NCBI RefSeq assembly: GCF_026210795.1
Contig: NC_089430.1
Location: 5,146,001 to 5,210,000, forward strand
Origin: Rhizophagus irregularis
Lineage: Eukaryota > Glomeromycota > Glomeromycetes > Glomerales > Glomeraceae
Direction: 5' to 3'
Length of the DNA stretch: 64,000 bases
Below are positions 1 to 11,152 of this stretch, piece after piece. The notes beneath the pieces are model-generated. The model was not told the origin of the DNA, searched no databases, and saw only the letters and a list, made by a program, of their open reading frames with translations. A program made the translations under genes and the position numbers. The first letter of the stretch is position 1. Each line of letters opens with the position of its first letter.

Positions 1-869
1 CTTGGCTTGAAGAGGTAATTATAACTTTATGAAAAGTATTTTTTTTTAAATGTAATATTAACTTTAACATATAATATTTTCCATATATGTAGGCTTTGTA
101 TATTAGTAATAAATGGGGAAGTATTGTCCAATGTTATGGTTTTACAAAAGATCCAACTGATGACAAATTTATGCTCGTCATGAATTATATGGATACGGAT
201 TTAAGGAGATATTTACAAAAAAATCGTAATCAAATTACATGGAAAACGAAAATTCAAATTATTTTTGAAATTGTTAAAGCACTTTCTAGAGTTCATGAGG
301 AAAATTCAGTTCATAAAAATTTACACTCAGGAAATGTATTATATTTAAAAAATAAGAATGATTGGTATATTAGTGATGTTGAATTTTATGGACCTGCTAA
401 TAAACCATTAAATAGTGTATATGGAAATCTTTCTTACATGGCACCTGAAGTTATTTATAAAAGTGAATACAGTTTTAAATCCGATATTTATTCTGTTGCA
501 ATACTTATGTGGGAAGTTTTATCAGAACAACCACCATTTCTTAATAATAATAATGATCAAGATCTTGCATTAAATATTGTTAATGGGACAAGACCGAAAA
601 TATTACCAGGAACTCCTGAAATATTTAAAAAATTAATGGAAGAATGTTGGGATGCAAATCCGGAAAAAAGACCTGATATTCAGACACTTTGGAACAAAAT
701 CGAAGATATTAATAAATCAATTCATGAAAATAACGATAATTGGAAAGATGTAAATATTGATATAAACCCTAATATTACTGAATTAACTTATAATAATAGT
801 AAGGTTTATACTTTTAAAGATTTACCTAAACCAAAAAATGCCACCAAAGGTGATGTATTATTAAATTAA
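1..869 (+). CDS. TKL-like protein kinase, C-terminal part (probable pseudokinase), 5' truncated by window edge
   Basis: An exon end (bases 1-14) reads ..WLEE. A GT-AG intron at 15-92 (phase 0) follows, then an exon from 93 to the TAA at 869 with no further intron. The second exon opens with ALYISNKWGSIVQCYG, the end of helix C and beta4, then FTKDPTDDKFMLVMNY at the hinge, and runs through the C-lobe: MAPE (APE motif), DIYSVAILMWEV (subdomain IX Asp) and RPDIQTLW. The catalytic loop reads VHKNLHSGN, so the HRD aspartate is Asn and the Arg is Lys. The magnesium-binding segment is SDVEF instead of the family's TDMGL, so the Gly is Glu. By kinase-family knowledge both changes should abolish normal phosphotransfer. 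The C-terminal tail FKDLPKPKN matches the NLPEPKNS tail of the kinases at 32-58 kb, so it belongs to the same glomeromycotan expansion, but as a diverged member. The N-lobe lies outside the window. Confidence 0.8.
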
Positions 870-3300
870 TCGACTTTTACTGATGATTTTACAGATTATT
901 AATCAGAAAAAAATATACACATATATTTTTAGATATCTAAATTTAACACTTTCGGAAATTATATACAATATTATAACATTATTTTTATTATATATATATA
1001 TATTATGAATTATTTAAACACTTAGTTCATGATATTTCTAGGTTTGTAATTTAAATAATTCAATTTTTATTATTTTTTATTATATATTATCCATCATATT
1101 GTTAAATAAAGTTTGAATATTTAAATATTTACAATATAAAAAATACTTCTAAAATTTTGAAATTGATTGTTTTGGATTGTCTCGTATTTGGATAAATGTA
1201 AAAATGAGTTGTTTGAACACCTTTTACGACTTTCACGCTCATCGCTCGATCCCAAATGAAATTTTACAAACTTTGGAGTCTAACTTTGTTTTGTAGAGAA
1301 AAAAATAATAAAACGAGTGTATAACTTCCAATAAATAGATATGCATTTTAGATCAAGAGATGATGCTAAAAAAGTATACAACTATACATTATTGCATTAG
1401 TACATGAAATTCTCCCATAAAATCCTCAGAAATTAACAAAGTCTAAAATCTAAATTTTAAGATATTTTATAGAATTTACTTACTAAATATGAACGTTCAA
1501 GGTAGAACATTTATTTAGGGAATTTAAAAATTATAGTTTATTAGAGTGCTATATAAATTTATAAATTTATGTTCATATGTTCATACTCCTTATATTTTAT
1601 ATTTTTCTTTCTCGTATTAAAATACTTCTTTTTTTCAACTGATAAATATAAAAAAAAAAATATTTCATATAAATAAGAATCTACGAAGTTTAGAAAGCGC
1701 TCGAAGAAATACTATTTTTGAAATCTAAAAAATTATATAGGTGTCAAGAAGGAACTGCATTTTAATGAATTTCATGTGCATTCTATTTTATTTTCTTCTT
1801 GTACTGTAATCTGTAGGTCTACTAATTTGACCCTTTCCGTAAAAAGATATAATAATAAAAAAATGATGGAAAAATTCTTTAATAAATATATAATATTAAT
1901 TAGATTTACGATATATTCTGGAGTATTTCAACAAAGTTCAAACTTTATCTAAAAAAATTTTTGTAAATGGGCATAAATTTTCTTAAAGTTTATAAACTTC
2001 TTTAAAATCCGCTTTTATCTATAACAAACAGTTTATTATATAAATATTACATTTACAATATTAATTACTTAAATATGATAAATCACTAAATTACTAATTT
2101 ACTAATTTATTAATTTACTTGAAAGTAAAAAAAAAATGCAAAGTACATTCTTTCCAATTTTTTTTTTTTGAAATCAGTAAAGAAAACGAAAAAAGTCTCC
2201 TAATTTATAAGCATTGAATTTAAGTAATAATCATTCAATGTGATTCTTTTGTTACATTTTATTAGGAAGTCTCATAATACAGAATAATAAGGCATAACAA
2301 ATTACAATATTAACAGATATGAGAATATACTATAAGTAAAATAATAAAAATAAACTATCGATATACTACCGAAATATTATTCTGTTGAAAAAGCGTACAG
2401 TATACATAACAACATGATATTATCGTTTAAATTTCCTCAATTTTGATATTTGCAGAGTCGATGCACGTGCCGATTTTGACTCTTCTTTTCTTTTTACGTC
2501 TTCCCTTCGTTATTTACCCTTTCGTTAGAATTTATCCTTTGTTTTCTCCACATAATAATTTGGACGACCAAAAGTTTGATTATTTCCAACAAAAAATTCT
2601 AGTCACGAGAATTTTTTCATGTCCAGATTTTTTTGGTGAAAAAAGATTTCCGGCTGAAATCCTATCACAAGAACAGATACTTTGGTTAAATCAGCTTCTC
2701 GAGTTCTACAACATCGTCAAAATTATGCTTTAGTGTCGACTGTTAATGAAATTTTCGCATTGATAATTAACTTAGTCGTAAAGTAAATTACTATTTTCTT
2801 GACAATTAGGATGAACCTCGAGTTATAACATTTTATCCAGACAATCTGAAATATTTTTTTTATGACCAGATTATACCGAAATCACAACCCTGGTTACAAC
2901 TTTTTCAAACGTAACTGGGATTTCAGCTCCAGTCTGCGGACAACAAATAGTTCTTGACCGTAAAGATGCTCAGTCTTAGATCAATCAGTCCCAAGACTTT
3001 GTAGGACCGGGACCGCGGTCTTTTTTTCAGGACCGCGAACAGATAATTCTGGCCGGCACTATATGTTTGGCCTGAATTATAAAATTTGTTTAACCCTTGT
3101 GTAACACAAAATTCCATAAAATTTATTGTGAAACTGGTGGCTAAACTTTTATCCGAAGTCACGTGATTTATTATCACAGGAAGGTTAATAAAATAGATGT
3201 AGAAAAAGTTACTACGGAGGGGGGTTCAGGGTTTTAATATTAGGCGGGACGACTCCTTTCAAAGTTGGGGGGTTGGATTAACTCGCATACGTCTAGTTTA
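870..3300. other. AT-rich intergenic stretch with repeat fragments
   Basis: No convincing gene is seen. An open stretch at 2443-2733 on the plus strand lacks a clear start or domain. From about 2900 to 3070 there is a GC-richer patch with the words GGACCGCGGTC and CTGGCCGGCACTAT. Related words recur at about 6970, 9600, 23740, 53090 and 62700, indicating dispersed non-autonomous repeat fragments. Confidence 0.5.
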
Positions 3301-3419
3301 GTTTCGTTTTTGTTGCCTGTAATCCCGGCTTCTGTCTTCATTATAAAAATAAAAATAAAAATAAGAAATTTACCACAGAAATAGGTAGGAAAGAAGAAAT
3401 TTTTACTAAAAAAAAGAAG

Positions 3420-4221
3420 AAAGAAAGAATTATATTATTGGAAAGAAAAAAAAAATGGTTTCATGAGGATATGGAAATACGTGATATTGATCGCCGTTTT
3501 CAAAATGGTGCGATCTTCAATCATGTGGTGTCATAATATAAAATTCTCAAATTCGAATTCCTTTTACAGTTACAATCTATTTACTAAAGTCTAATTTTTG
3601 TAAGTGTAAAGCTTCGAATTTACAAAAAAAAGTGCTCTTACTAAACGAATTTCCAAAAATTTTCACGAACTCTATGTGAGTACTCTAGTTTCCTTTAGTT
3701 TATAGTTTTATGAGTTGAAGTTAAGTCTTTAACTTTAACTTTTAAAATAAATACTTTATTTTTATTCCCAATTAAGAAGTGTAATATTTTAATATTTTAT
3801 TAATATTTAATCAATAAAGATCAATAAACTAATTTAAACATCTTTTAAGTATCTAGATTTGAATTTTTAAATAGAAGAAAATGTGTTAGTTATTTGCTTT
3901 TTATCTTTCTAAAGAAAGTCTTGCAATTTTTCGTTCGTTGTCACGTAATCAAAAATTAAAATTATGATTGGTCAAGATGTTTATTTTGCACAAATTTGAA
4001 ATTCGATTTTTTTTTTTATTTTGCTATTTTGAAGATCGCACCATTTGAAAACCGCGATAAATGATGATGATAGCGATAGAGAAAGTTACAAAAGACGAAG
4101 AGAAGAGAATTATGTTGAAATACAAAATACAAATTTAGTTTTAGATAATTATAATGAAAGTTACCATTCAAATTATTCAAATTTTAAACGAAGAAAGAAA
4201 AATTATTCAATTAAATGACAC
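3420..4221 (+). pseudogene. Coding-like fragment split by a terminal-inverted-repeat element
   Basis: On either side of the element at 3491-4057 the plus strand reads as one acidic/basic protein tail. The left side encodes ELYYWKEKKKWFHEDMEIRD and the right side, from about 4062, encodes DDDSDRESYKRRREENYVE and ends NYSIK-stop near 4218. The composition (Asp/Ser and Arg/Lys runs, no stops) looks like the C-terminal tail of a real protein, interrupted by insertion. I do not recognise the family. The call rests only on the apparent continuity of reading across the element. Confidence 0.3.
3491..4057. mobile_element. 567-bp MITE-like element with about 30-bp terminal inverted repeats
   Basis: The left end (3491-3520) starts TCGCCGTTTTCAAAATGGTG. 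The right end (4029-4057), read on the other strand, starts TCGCGGTTTTCAAATGGTGC. Both continue CGATCTTCAA, so about 28 of 30 positions agree apart from one A-run indel. The interior is AT-rich with no transposase. The flanks GATATTGA and GATAAATGA are only an approximate target duplication. Confidence 0.7.
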
Positions 4222-4474
4222 ATTCAAAATATTGTTTTAGATTAACCAAATTGGGAAATTTTTAATTATTATTTATATGAAGCACGGAAATAACAATCTG
4301 TAATTATCTAAATGAACAGAAATAAAAAATCTACAGAATTTCTAAACTATTACACGTTTTTCAACTTACAATTGATTTATATCATAAAACAACAACTAAC
4401 ATAAAGATAAATAATAATATTTGAAATTATTTAAACGAATAGATAATAAAAATTTCTGGAAATTTTTAGCCCAA

Positions 4475-4819
4475 TCAAACTATTTTTGTTATAAGTTTCT
4501 TGCCAAACCTGGTTACAACCCAACTAAGTTTTCTCTTTTTACTATAATTATTAACTAATTCATAGTCAAAGACATCCCAGTGTTTTTTGATGCCATCTTG
4601 AGATGCATCACAGTAGAATAAGGTGAAAATGTTATACCCGAAAGACCACGACATGGACTCTCCATTTTTTAAAATTTTTGTACCAATATTATCACTTCCA
4701 GAAGCGCAGTGAAGTTTCAATAATTTTCCCGTTTTATTTGTTACTGATACGGAAGCAGCTTGTGCAGTCGATAAAAGAATGATTGCTAAAAGAAAAGTAT
4801 AAAAATAGCGAGGATTCAT
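4475..4819 (-). CDS. Small secreted protein of the plant self-incompatibility S1-like (SPH) type
   Basis: Single-exon gene, 114 aa, ATG at 4819. Residues 1-21 form a typical signal peptide (hydrophobic FLLAIILLSTAQA, cleavage expected after AQA). The mature part has the pattern of the S1/SPH family (Pfam Self-incomp_S1): an N-terminal strand VSVTNKTGKLLKLHC, then the paired SGSDNIGTKILKNGE ('SxxxxLGxxxLxxGE'), a W-S-F aromatic core (SWSFGYNIF), TLFYCD with the second cysteine, and a final DVFDYE strand. The Cys of LHC and of FYC are the pair that forms the disulfide in plant S1 proteins. The family is best known from plants, so a secreted homologue in a plant-symbiotic fungus suggests a function at the host interface, which is inference. 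The size matches the family's 110-140 aa. Confidence 0.7.
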   Translation of the reverse strand: MNPRYFYTFLLAIILLSTAQAASVSVTNKTGKLLKLHCASGSDNIGTKILKNGESMSWSFGYNIFTLFYCDASQDGIKKHWDVFDYELVNNYSKKRKLSWVVTRFGKKLITKIV

Positions 4820-4859
4820 TTTTTTTTAATAAAGTAGAATTCTTAATTGAAAATTAAAA

Positions 4860-5550
4860 AGAAAGAAAATTTCTTACCGAAAATACATAACTTTTCGGCC
4901 CTATTAAATACCTTTCAGACTAATAATGAGTTACATGGGCATTTCCCTGATCCAAACAGAATGTCTGAGGCTTTCCAGGCTGGTCCCTTAAACTGTATTT
5001 TATCAGTTAGTCTTGATTCTTTAGAAAGCTCTATTCAGCCCCTATAAAAAATTCTGGAAAAAACTCCGATAAATGATCATTTTTCTAGTTTTCATTCCGA
5101 AGAAACTCAGACACGTAATCATTTTTCTGAAAAATTTTTTATAGAGGCAGCTAGAGCTTAGCTTCCTAACTATTATTGTATAACTTTTGGCGCAATAAAT
5201 ACCTTTCAGCCCTAATAATAAGTTTTCGGTGAATTTCCTTTGCCGCGGCTTGGACATCATTATTCGTCATAATAAGCCACCTATCAGCCTAAGCTGATCC
5301 TTCCAGGCTGATATGATCATCTGGGCTTTGACCTCTCCTTTGGATTTTACTTGTTTATTTAACCTTGATTCTTTAGAAAGCCTGGGCTCAGACTTCTCCC
5401 TTAGATCATATTTGCTCAGTTAGTCTTGATTACCCATGAAACTCTATTCAGCAGCAGATTCATATCTTTTTAACTGTTTATTACAGTTCCTTTGTTCGAC
5501 TACAGTCATAATAACTTTCAGCACTTTGAAAAAGGACTGAATAATAATAT
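4860..5550. other. Repeat-rich stretch with pyrimidine and CTTTCCAGGCTG-type words
   Basis: This stretch includes the words AATACCTTTCAG (4908, 5199) and TTGATTCTTTAGAAAGC (5014, 5365), repeated within about 350 bp, plus the MITE at 5040-5147. No gene is supported; the short open frames here are transposon debris. Confidence 0.4.
5040..5147. mobile_element. 108-bp MITE, copy 1
   Basis: Starts CCCTATAAAAAATTCTGG and ends AAAAATTTTTTATAGAGG, which are imperfect inverted repeats. Inside, CTCCGATAAATGATCATTTT and TCTAGTTTTCATTCC also occur, nearly unchanged, in the second copy at 31516-31623, which has exactly the same length. A shorter relative sits at 30109-30187. Confidence 0.7.
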
Positions 5551-6033
5551 AGTCGGCCCTTGATATAACAAAGTAGGCGTCCGGGCTGATCAGTCCTTCG
5601 TTATGAGAAAATTCGTTAATGCTATAATGAATTATTCGGTATAGCGGAAGAATTTGGTATAATGTAGTAAGATAGAGGAAAATCAAAACATTTGTAGAAC
5701 GTGGCAAAGGAAACTTCGAAACATAAATCATCCATCTTTTGATAAAATGAATCAAAAGTGGTAAAATTGCTTATTTTGAAAAAAATCCATAAAACCAGTA
5801 CCAAACTGCCTTTATATTAAAATTTATCTTGCAAAAATCTTTGTTATATATAAAAAAAAATTCGTTTAAAAGAAATTCGTTATAAAAGAATTTATAAGTT
5901 TTTCTTCATTCAACGTTATACTGCATTTTATTAGTAAAATTCGGTGCAACAATTTTTTTTTTCACATGATTAAATGCGTACCACATTAAAGATTCGTTAT
6001 ATCAAAATTCGCTATAGAAAGGGGCTGATTGTA
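5548..6033. mobile_element. Tc1/mariner-type MITE relic
   Basis: The left end reads TATAGTCGGCCCTTGATATAAC. The right end, read inverted, is TACAATCAGCCCCTTTCTATAGC. Internally, 'attcgttata' and 'aaattcgctata' words repeat on both halves. The TACARTC start with a TA target resembles Tc1/mariner ends and the element at 31843-32177. No transposase remains. Confidence 0.45.
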
Positions 6034-7715
6034 ACATAATATGTGCTCGGATACTTAAAATATATTTATAATGCTCATTTTATTGGTCGATTAAATTAAA
6101 TTAACATTTGTTACAAAAAATATAATTATCTTTAAAATAATATATGTTTCTATATTTATAAAGGTTTAAAGCATAATCAACTAATTCGTTTCAAAGAACT
6201 TAAATAATATGTTTTAAAAAAAGTAGAATTAATAAGCCAATTTTCAATTAAATTATCTTGTTTCCATCTTGTCATTCTTCATATATTCCTAAGTAAATCA
6301 TCTTTTTTTTCAAAAATATGATTTATATTACCTTTTAACATATTAAATTTTATAATTTCGCTATCTTTACCATATAAATACAGGAAATATAAATATAATT
6401 TTCACGATTGAGATTTCCAAGGATAAAAAAGTCTCTTTGATCTCGAAAATAAAGTAAGAAAGAAATTGGGGCCAATTAATCACGACCTTCGTCAAATTTA
6501 TCTTGAAGAGACCTATACGGACAGAAGACAGGATTTTTCTTATTTTAATGAGACGTCTAATGAAGATGTTATCCACATTCGAATTTTCTCCCCCTAAAGA
6601 GTAGTTAGAATTTTTTATATTTCTATTCGCATCATGTAACGCGCAAATTTTATTTTTTGTAAACTGTTGCTGTTTCCGGCAACATTTTTTATTTCATAAA
6701 TAATAAAGCATTGATTTCTTGTTAAAAATCACTTGTAATGATGCAATGACGCTAATCACCCGATATGCTCAGCAATTTCACAAAAATGACTTTTTATTTC
6801 ACTTCGGAACGTAACACTATTTTTTTATCCCATATCGGCGGATTTGTTTCATCACCTAAATATGCTGAATTTTTGCATTATGCAGGCATAGCAAAGTTAA
6901 GGATACGTTGCATGATATCCATAAAGATGTGTGATTAAAAAAAATACGATTTTGATACGATTTTAATTTTGGCCGGAATTAACATAATTTTGGCCAGATT
7001 TATGATATGTAGATCAGTGTAACATCATGTGATAACGCTAAGTCACTCTAATAAAATGTTTTTTTTTACATTCGCTTCTTTTTAATCTTAATTTCTAATT
7101 TTAAAAAGTACACAAATAGTATATGAGTCTACAAGTTAAAACTTAAAAATTGATTTTAAATTATAAATTTAATCTATTACAGTATTTATAATACTTTAAA
7201 TTTAAAGTATAATAAAAAAAATAAAACATTATGAACATTCAACACTTACAACAAAAAAATAGAGATAACCACCCAAACTCTTTTCAAAAATTCACTTTCA
7301 AAATATCTTTATAATAAGTCTTCTCAAATGAACCTATATAAACAAAAAAAGAAGAATTTAGAACAATATTTTTTTAAAAAAATTCTTAGACCTAAAAAGA
7401 AAAAAAAAAGAAAAGAAATAGAAAACTAGCCAAAAGAAATAAAAAAAATCTCCAGCACTAAATATTCATACAACTTACAAACTGATATACCCTAATTCAG
7501 ATGGATTGTGACTATGTCAGATGGGTTAAAACACGGTTTTTATTTTAAAATATTTTTTTTTTAACATTGGCAAGTTCAAAAAAAAATTTTTGATTGATCT
7601 ATAACTCACCTGATATGAAATCTTGTGTTTGCTGATCAGTTTAGTATTACACAAAAGGACCAATGAGGCAATAAAGTAATTTTATCCAATCTGCCCATAT
7701 GCGACGTATAAATAT
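6034..7715. other. Intergenic AT-rich stretch, no gene seen
   Basis: Holds homopolymer runs and scattered 'ttttggcc(g/a)' repeat words near 6970-7000. The open frame at 6367-6576 on the minus strand has no recognisable domain or splice context. Confidence 0.4.
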
Positions 7716-8992
7716 TCGCTATGACATCAGTTGAAGCGGAACATGAGTCTTATTTGGTTGAGAACTGGACCCTTATCCTTCACCTGAAAGAACAGAACTT
7801 CAAGCTCAATGGGGATGAACTTTGCAATATTCTGCAACGCAAAAATTACCGGACAGGACCTTCTCGACATGACTGAACAAAAGTTTCGAGAATGTGAGTT
7901 GAAATAGAACTGGCTATGAGACTTGTAAAAGAGGTCCAGGCCCTCAAAGAAAAGCTGAAGTGCATACAAGAATTTGAATGAGGTATTAGCAAAATACGGT
8001 TTGATTCTAGTGGCAGAAACTATCCCGATATTTCCTTTACAAACCCACGAAACTCAAGACTTACAAGCACTTTGAGCATTGTGTAGAGAATGATCTGTTC
8101 AAGATGAAGCATTACAAGTCATTGGTTTGGTTGGGGATAGCTTGGAATCTATGCACAATGAATATGTCTTCATATTGCAGGAGACGTCACGAAGAAGGAA
8201 TTCAGTATGAGACCAGAGTTTGAAATAATTGGGGAAGAAAGTTCCGGACGAGCTGATTATGCAATCAAGGTATGAAATTTTTTTCGTTGGAACTGATTCA
8301 ACTAAATTTCTTGGCAAATTAGAGGATATACTAATACCATACTTTCATTTCCAGGAGGCTGAGAACCTTATTTGCATCACATAAATAAGATCCAGCGTAG
8401 CATTCTCAAAGGCTACGCCCAAAATATCAAACAACTCGAGAGTTCACACGAAATGAATAAGAGAAACGAAAACGAGATGATAATGATTTCAAATATCTCT
8501 ATAGAATCATTACTTCTCCGGGCAAAATCTCTCAGACAAGTGAAGTCCCCCTCACCATCGAATTTAATAAGAAGGCCTTGGGTTAAGGTTCTGAAGAGCC
8601 TCAAACATTATGTAATGGCGTGAAGAAGATTTTGGGTGCGATTAATGTTCTAAAGGGTCGAGTCAGGTCAGGTTTTGGGGTGTATTCGAACTCGACCTGA
8701 GTGTAAAAGTAATGACTCAGATTCGACTTGACCTGACTATAGTCTGACTCAGATAACCTGGGTTCAGCCTGTCAAGTTGTATTTAATATAAAAAAATTGA
8801 AATTTTTAGTTAAAAATATAATAAAACTGACTCAACGGGTCGGGTCGAGTTCATGCGGGTTATGGGATAGGACATATTCAGATGAAGAACCTGATAGAAA
8901 GAGGAAAAATAGCACAGATATTTCAGCTGAGAACACTGAATTTAGAGCTAGAGTTGTGACATTGGAACGGGATATAGATGACTTATAAAAGA
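7716..8992 (+). pseudogene. Decayed SAM-domain / coiled-coil gene
   Basis: Translation in shifting frames gives a recognisable protein. A SAM-like domain comes first: NFKLNGDELCNILQRKN, then ITGQDLLDMTEQKF, then LAMRLVKEVQALKEK, the usual SAM end followed by the linker. A middle region follows (SAYKNLNEVLAKYG.., then KEFSMRPEFEIIGEESSG). An intact-looking intron lies at 8270-8354 (gtatga..ttccag), and the exon after it has EAENLICIT and, in shifted frames, QRSILKGYAQNIKQLESS. The end is DRKRKNSTDISAENTEFRARV, a leucine-zipper-like tail. At least four frameshifts and several stops break it. A GGTCAGGT-rich insertion (about 8655-8865) separates the GVKKILGAINVLKG part from the coiled coil. It is probably a dead copy of a large Rhizophagus-type SAM family; family assignment is from motif recognition only. 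Confidence 0.65.
8655..8865. mobile_element. Repeat insertion rich in GGTCGAG/GGTCAGG words
   Basis: The words GGTCGAGTCAGGTCAGG, CGAACTCGACCTGAG, CGACTTGACCTGAC and CGGGTCGGGTCGAGTTC occur in both orientations. The stretch interrupts the reading of the SAM pseudogene and differs from it in composition. Exact ends cannot be fixed by eye. Confidence 0.45.
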
Positions 8993-10059
8993 ATTAGAAT
9001 CTAAGAAAAATCGCAAATTTTTAGGAAAAATGTATTCTAATAGCCCAGATACTGGATCTTGTGGTTGAATATCGGCCATATTTTATGGAAGGATTAGAAC
9101 TTGATTCCTTTTTCTGATATCATTGAATTGCATTTGAGGTCCAAGGAGCACAACATCAGCTTCATAGTACTAGTTGTTAAACCCTTGTCAACTTAACGGA
9201 ATTCATCACTATTCCTAAGAGTATATATAAATTTAGAGTTTATTGATCGAAAAGGCTTTAATAGCATATGATTGTGCATGATTCATTTTTAATTGTCATC
9301 TGATTATGACTAAAACTTTAAAACTTTAAGTGGGCTTACAATAACTTAATATGTTGTACGTGGCTTATATGATAAAATTATGATTTCATAAAGGTGATCA
9401 CATTCTCTGCATATTATGGAAAACAAACTTATCGTCTTGAATGCTAGAAGGCTTATCAAATAAAATCCCCCAATAGTAAATGTGAAAGCATAGAGCGAGA
9501 CAGATCACCTGAAAAAATGCGCAGTAGATATTCGAAAAAATTCTTGCTTAGAGGTGACCCGGAATCTGGGACCGGATCCGGATTTGGACCACCTGGATTT
9601 TTATTAATTCTGGCCAAAATTTCGTTAATTCTGGCCGAAATTTGAATTTAAATTTAATTTTAAATGTAATAATTTTTATTTTATTTTTACGCATTTTTTG
9701 ATTTACTGTAATTTTAGATACTTTATTTCTTTTTTAGTGTATTATAATTTATAAATTTTTCTGACATACAGTAACTTCTCGCCTATATTATTTTTTTAAA
9801 AAAATTAAAATTTGTGCTACAATTCCATTATTTTTTTTAAAAAAAATAGAATAAATAAAATTACCACCTGACATTTCGTGAAAAGGATAGAACCTGCTAA
9901 ATTTAACTCTGAACTAAGGATGTAATCGGTTCGGTTCAGTTAACTTTCTGTTATTTGGTTTGATGCGTCAGTCTATGATCATGTCCGATTTCTAAAAAGA
10001 AAATTCCATACCCTTATTCTTGGTAATAGTCAGGTCTTACAAGGTTTATTCAACGGGTT
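8993..10059. other. Intergenic repeat-bearing stretch
   Basis: Contains 'attctggccaaaatttcgttaattctggccgaaatt' type words near 9597-9635 and a 'cggttcggttcagttaac' word near 9926, both typical of interspersed repeats. No gene is supported. Confidence 0.4.
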
Positions 10060-11152
10060 CGGTATATTTCACCGAAAATCATCTCACCGAAAATCATTTC
10101 ACATTTGATAATTGATAACATAGCCACAATTATTAATTATAAAATATTTAATAGTTTTTGAAAATAACATAGCCACAATTATTAGTGAAATTATTTATTG
10201 TGTAGAATTTATTAATTAATATACACATAAAAGAAAATTTTATAACAAAATGTTAATTTTTTTATTTATTATTTGAATCGTCCTTTACCACTCATATAAA
10301 TAAAGTGAGATGACAAAATTCTCTAATAAAGAAGACCATTATTGGGCTTTCTTCGAGGAATAACTCACAATATTTCATTTTAATTAATTTATATTTTATT
10401 CATTTTATGTATTAAAAACTTTAAACATAAGTTCATTTATGCTATGGAATTTCTAAGATATATATGAGTATTTAATTACATAAGCTTTAATTATAGTAAT
10501 ATTATGAAATTATATGTTAAATATAGAAAACAGCTAAATAAATAACATTTTACAATAAAAATTGTTTTATATTGATCTATTTTTCTATTTTTTCTATTTT
10601 TTTGTATTAATATTTTTCGGTGATCGTCGTAAAAAAACCGATGTCGGACAAAATCCCTGTCAGTGAAATGGCTGTCGGTAAGTTGATTGACGGTGTAGAA
10701 CTTGTGCCCGTCATAAAGACGTTTGCCACCACAAGCTACAATATTAAATTCAATAAAAATTATAACAATTCCCGAGTTTCATAATAAAAATAATGATAAA
10801 TAATAAAATGAAAAATTCAAGAAAGAAAATAGAATCAATTAAAATAATAATTTCTATTTCTAAATATCATATAAATGATTCGTTCACTATTACTGCCCTT
10901 CGACCCCTTCGTCACGATAATGTAGATCATTCCCCACAGACTTACCCGACCCCAAATAAAACAATCAACCAATAAAAATACCAAACTAGTATAACGTCAT
11001 CGCGGACGCAGTAATTTAAAACACGGAGAAAAATTTTATACACTAAAATTAATTATAATACTGCGCCCAAAATTAATAATTTCACTAGGTAATTTCGGCT
11101 CTTACAACGGTGAGACGACCCTTAAAGACGATTTTCGGTGAAATAAATGCGT
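10060..11152. mobile_element. About 1.1-kb element with TTTCACCGAAAATC terminal inverted repeats
   Basis: The left end reads CGGTATATTTCACCGAAAAT then catctcaccg. The right end, read on the other strand, is CGCATTTATTTCACCGAAAA then tcgtc, and 'cggtgagacgac' precedes it. Subterminal copies of CACCGAAAATCAT repeat at the left end. The interior (10500-11050) is AT-rich apart from a GC-richer block at 10618-10730 and has no transposase. Confidence 0.5.

Noticed and set aside
2443-2733. 96-aa open frame on the plus strand
   Set aside because: It starts with a non-ATG codon and has no domain, splice context or neighbour to support it.
5444-5804. Two overlapping minus-strand open frames
   Set aside because: They lie inside a mariner-type MITE relic.
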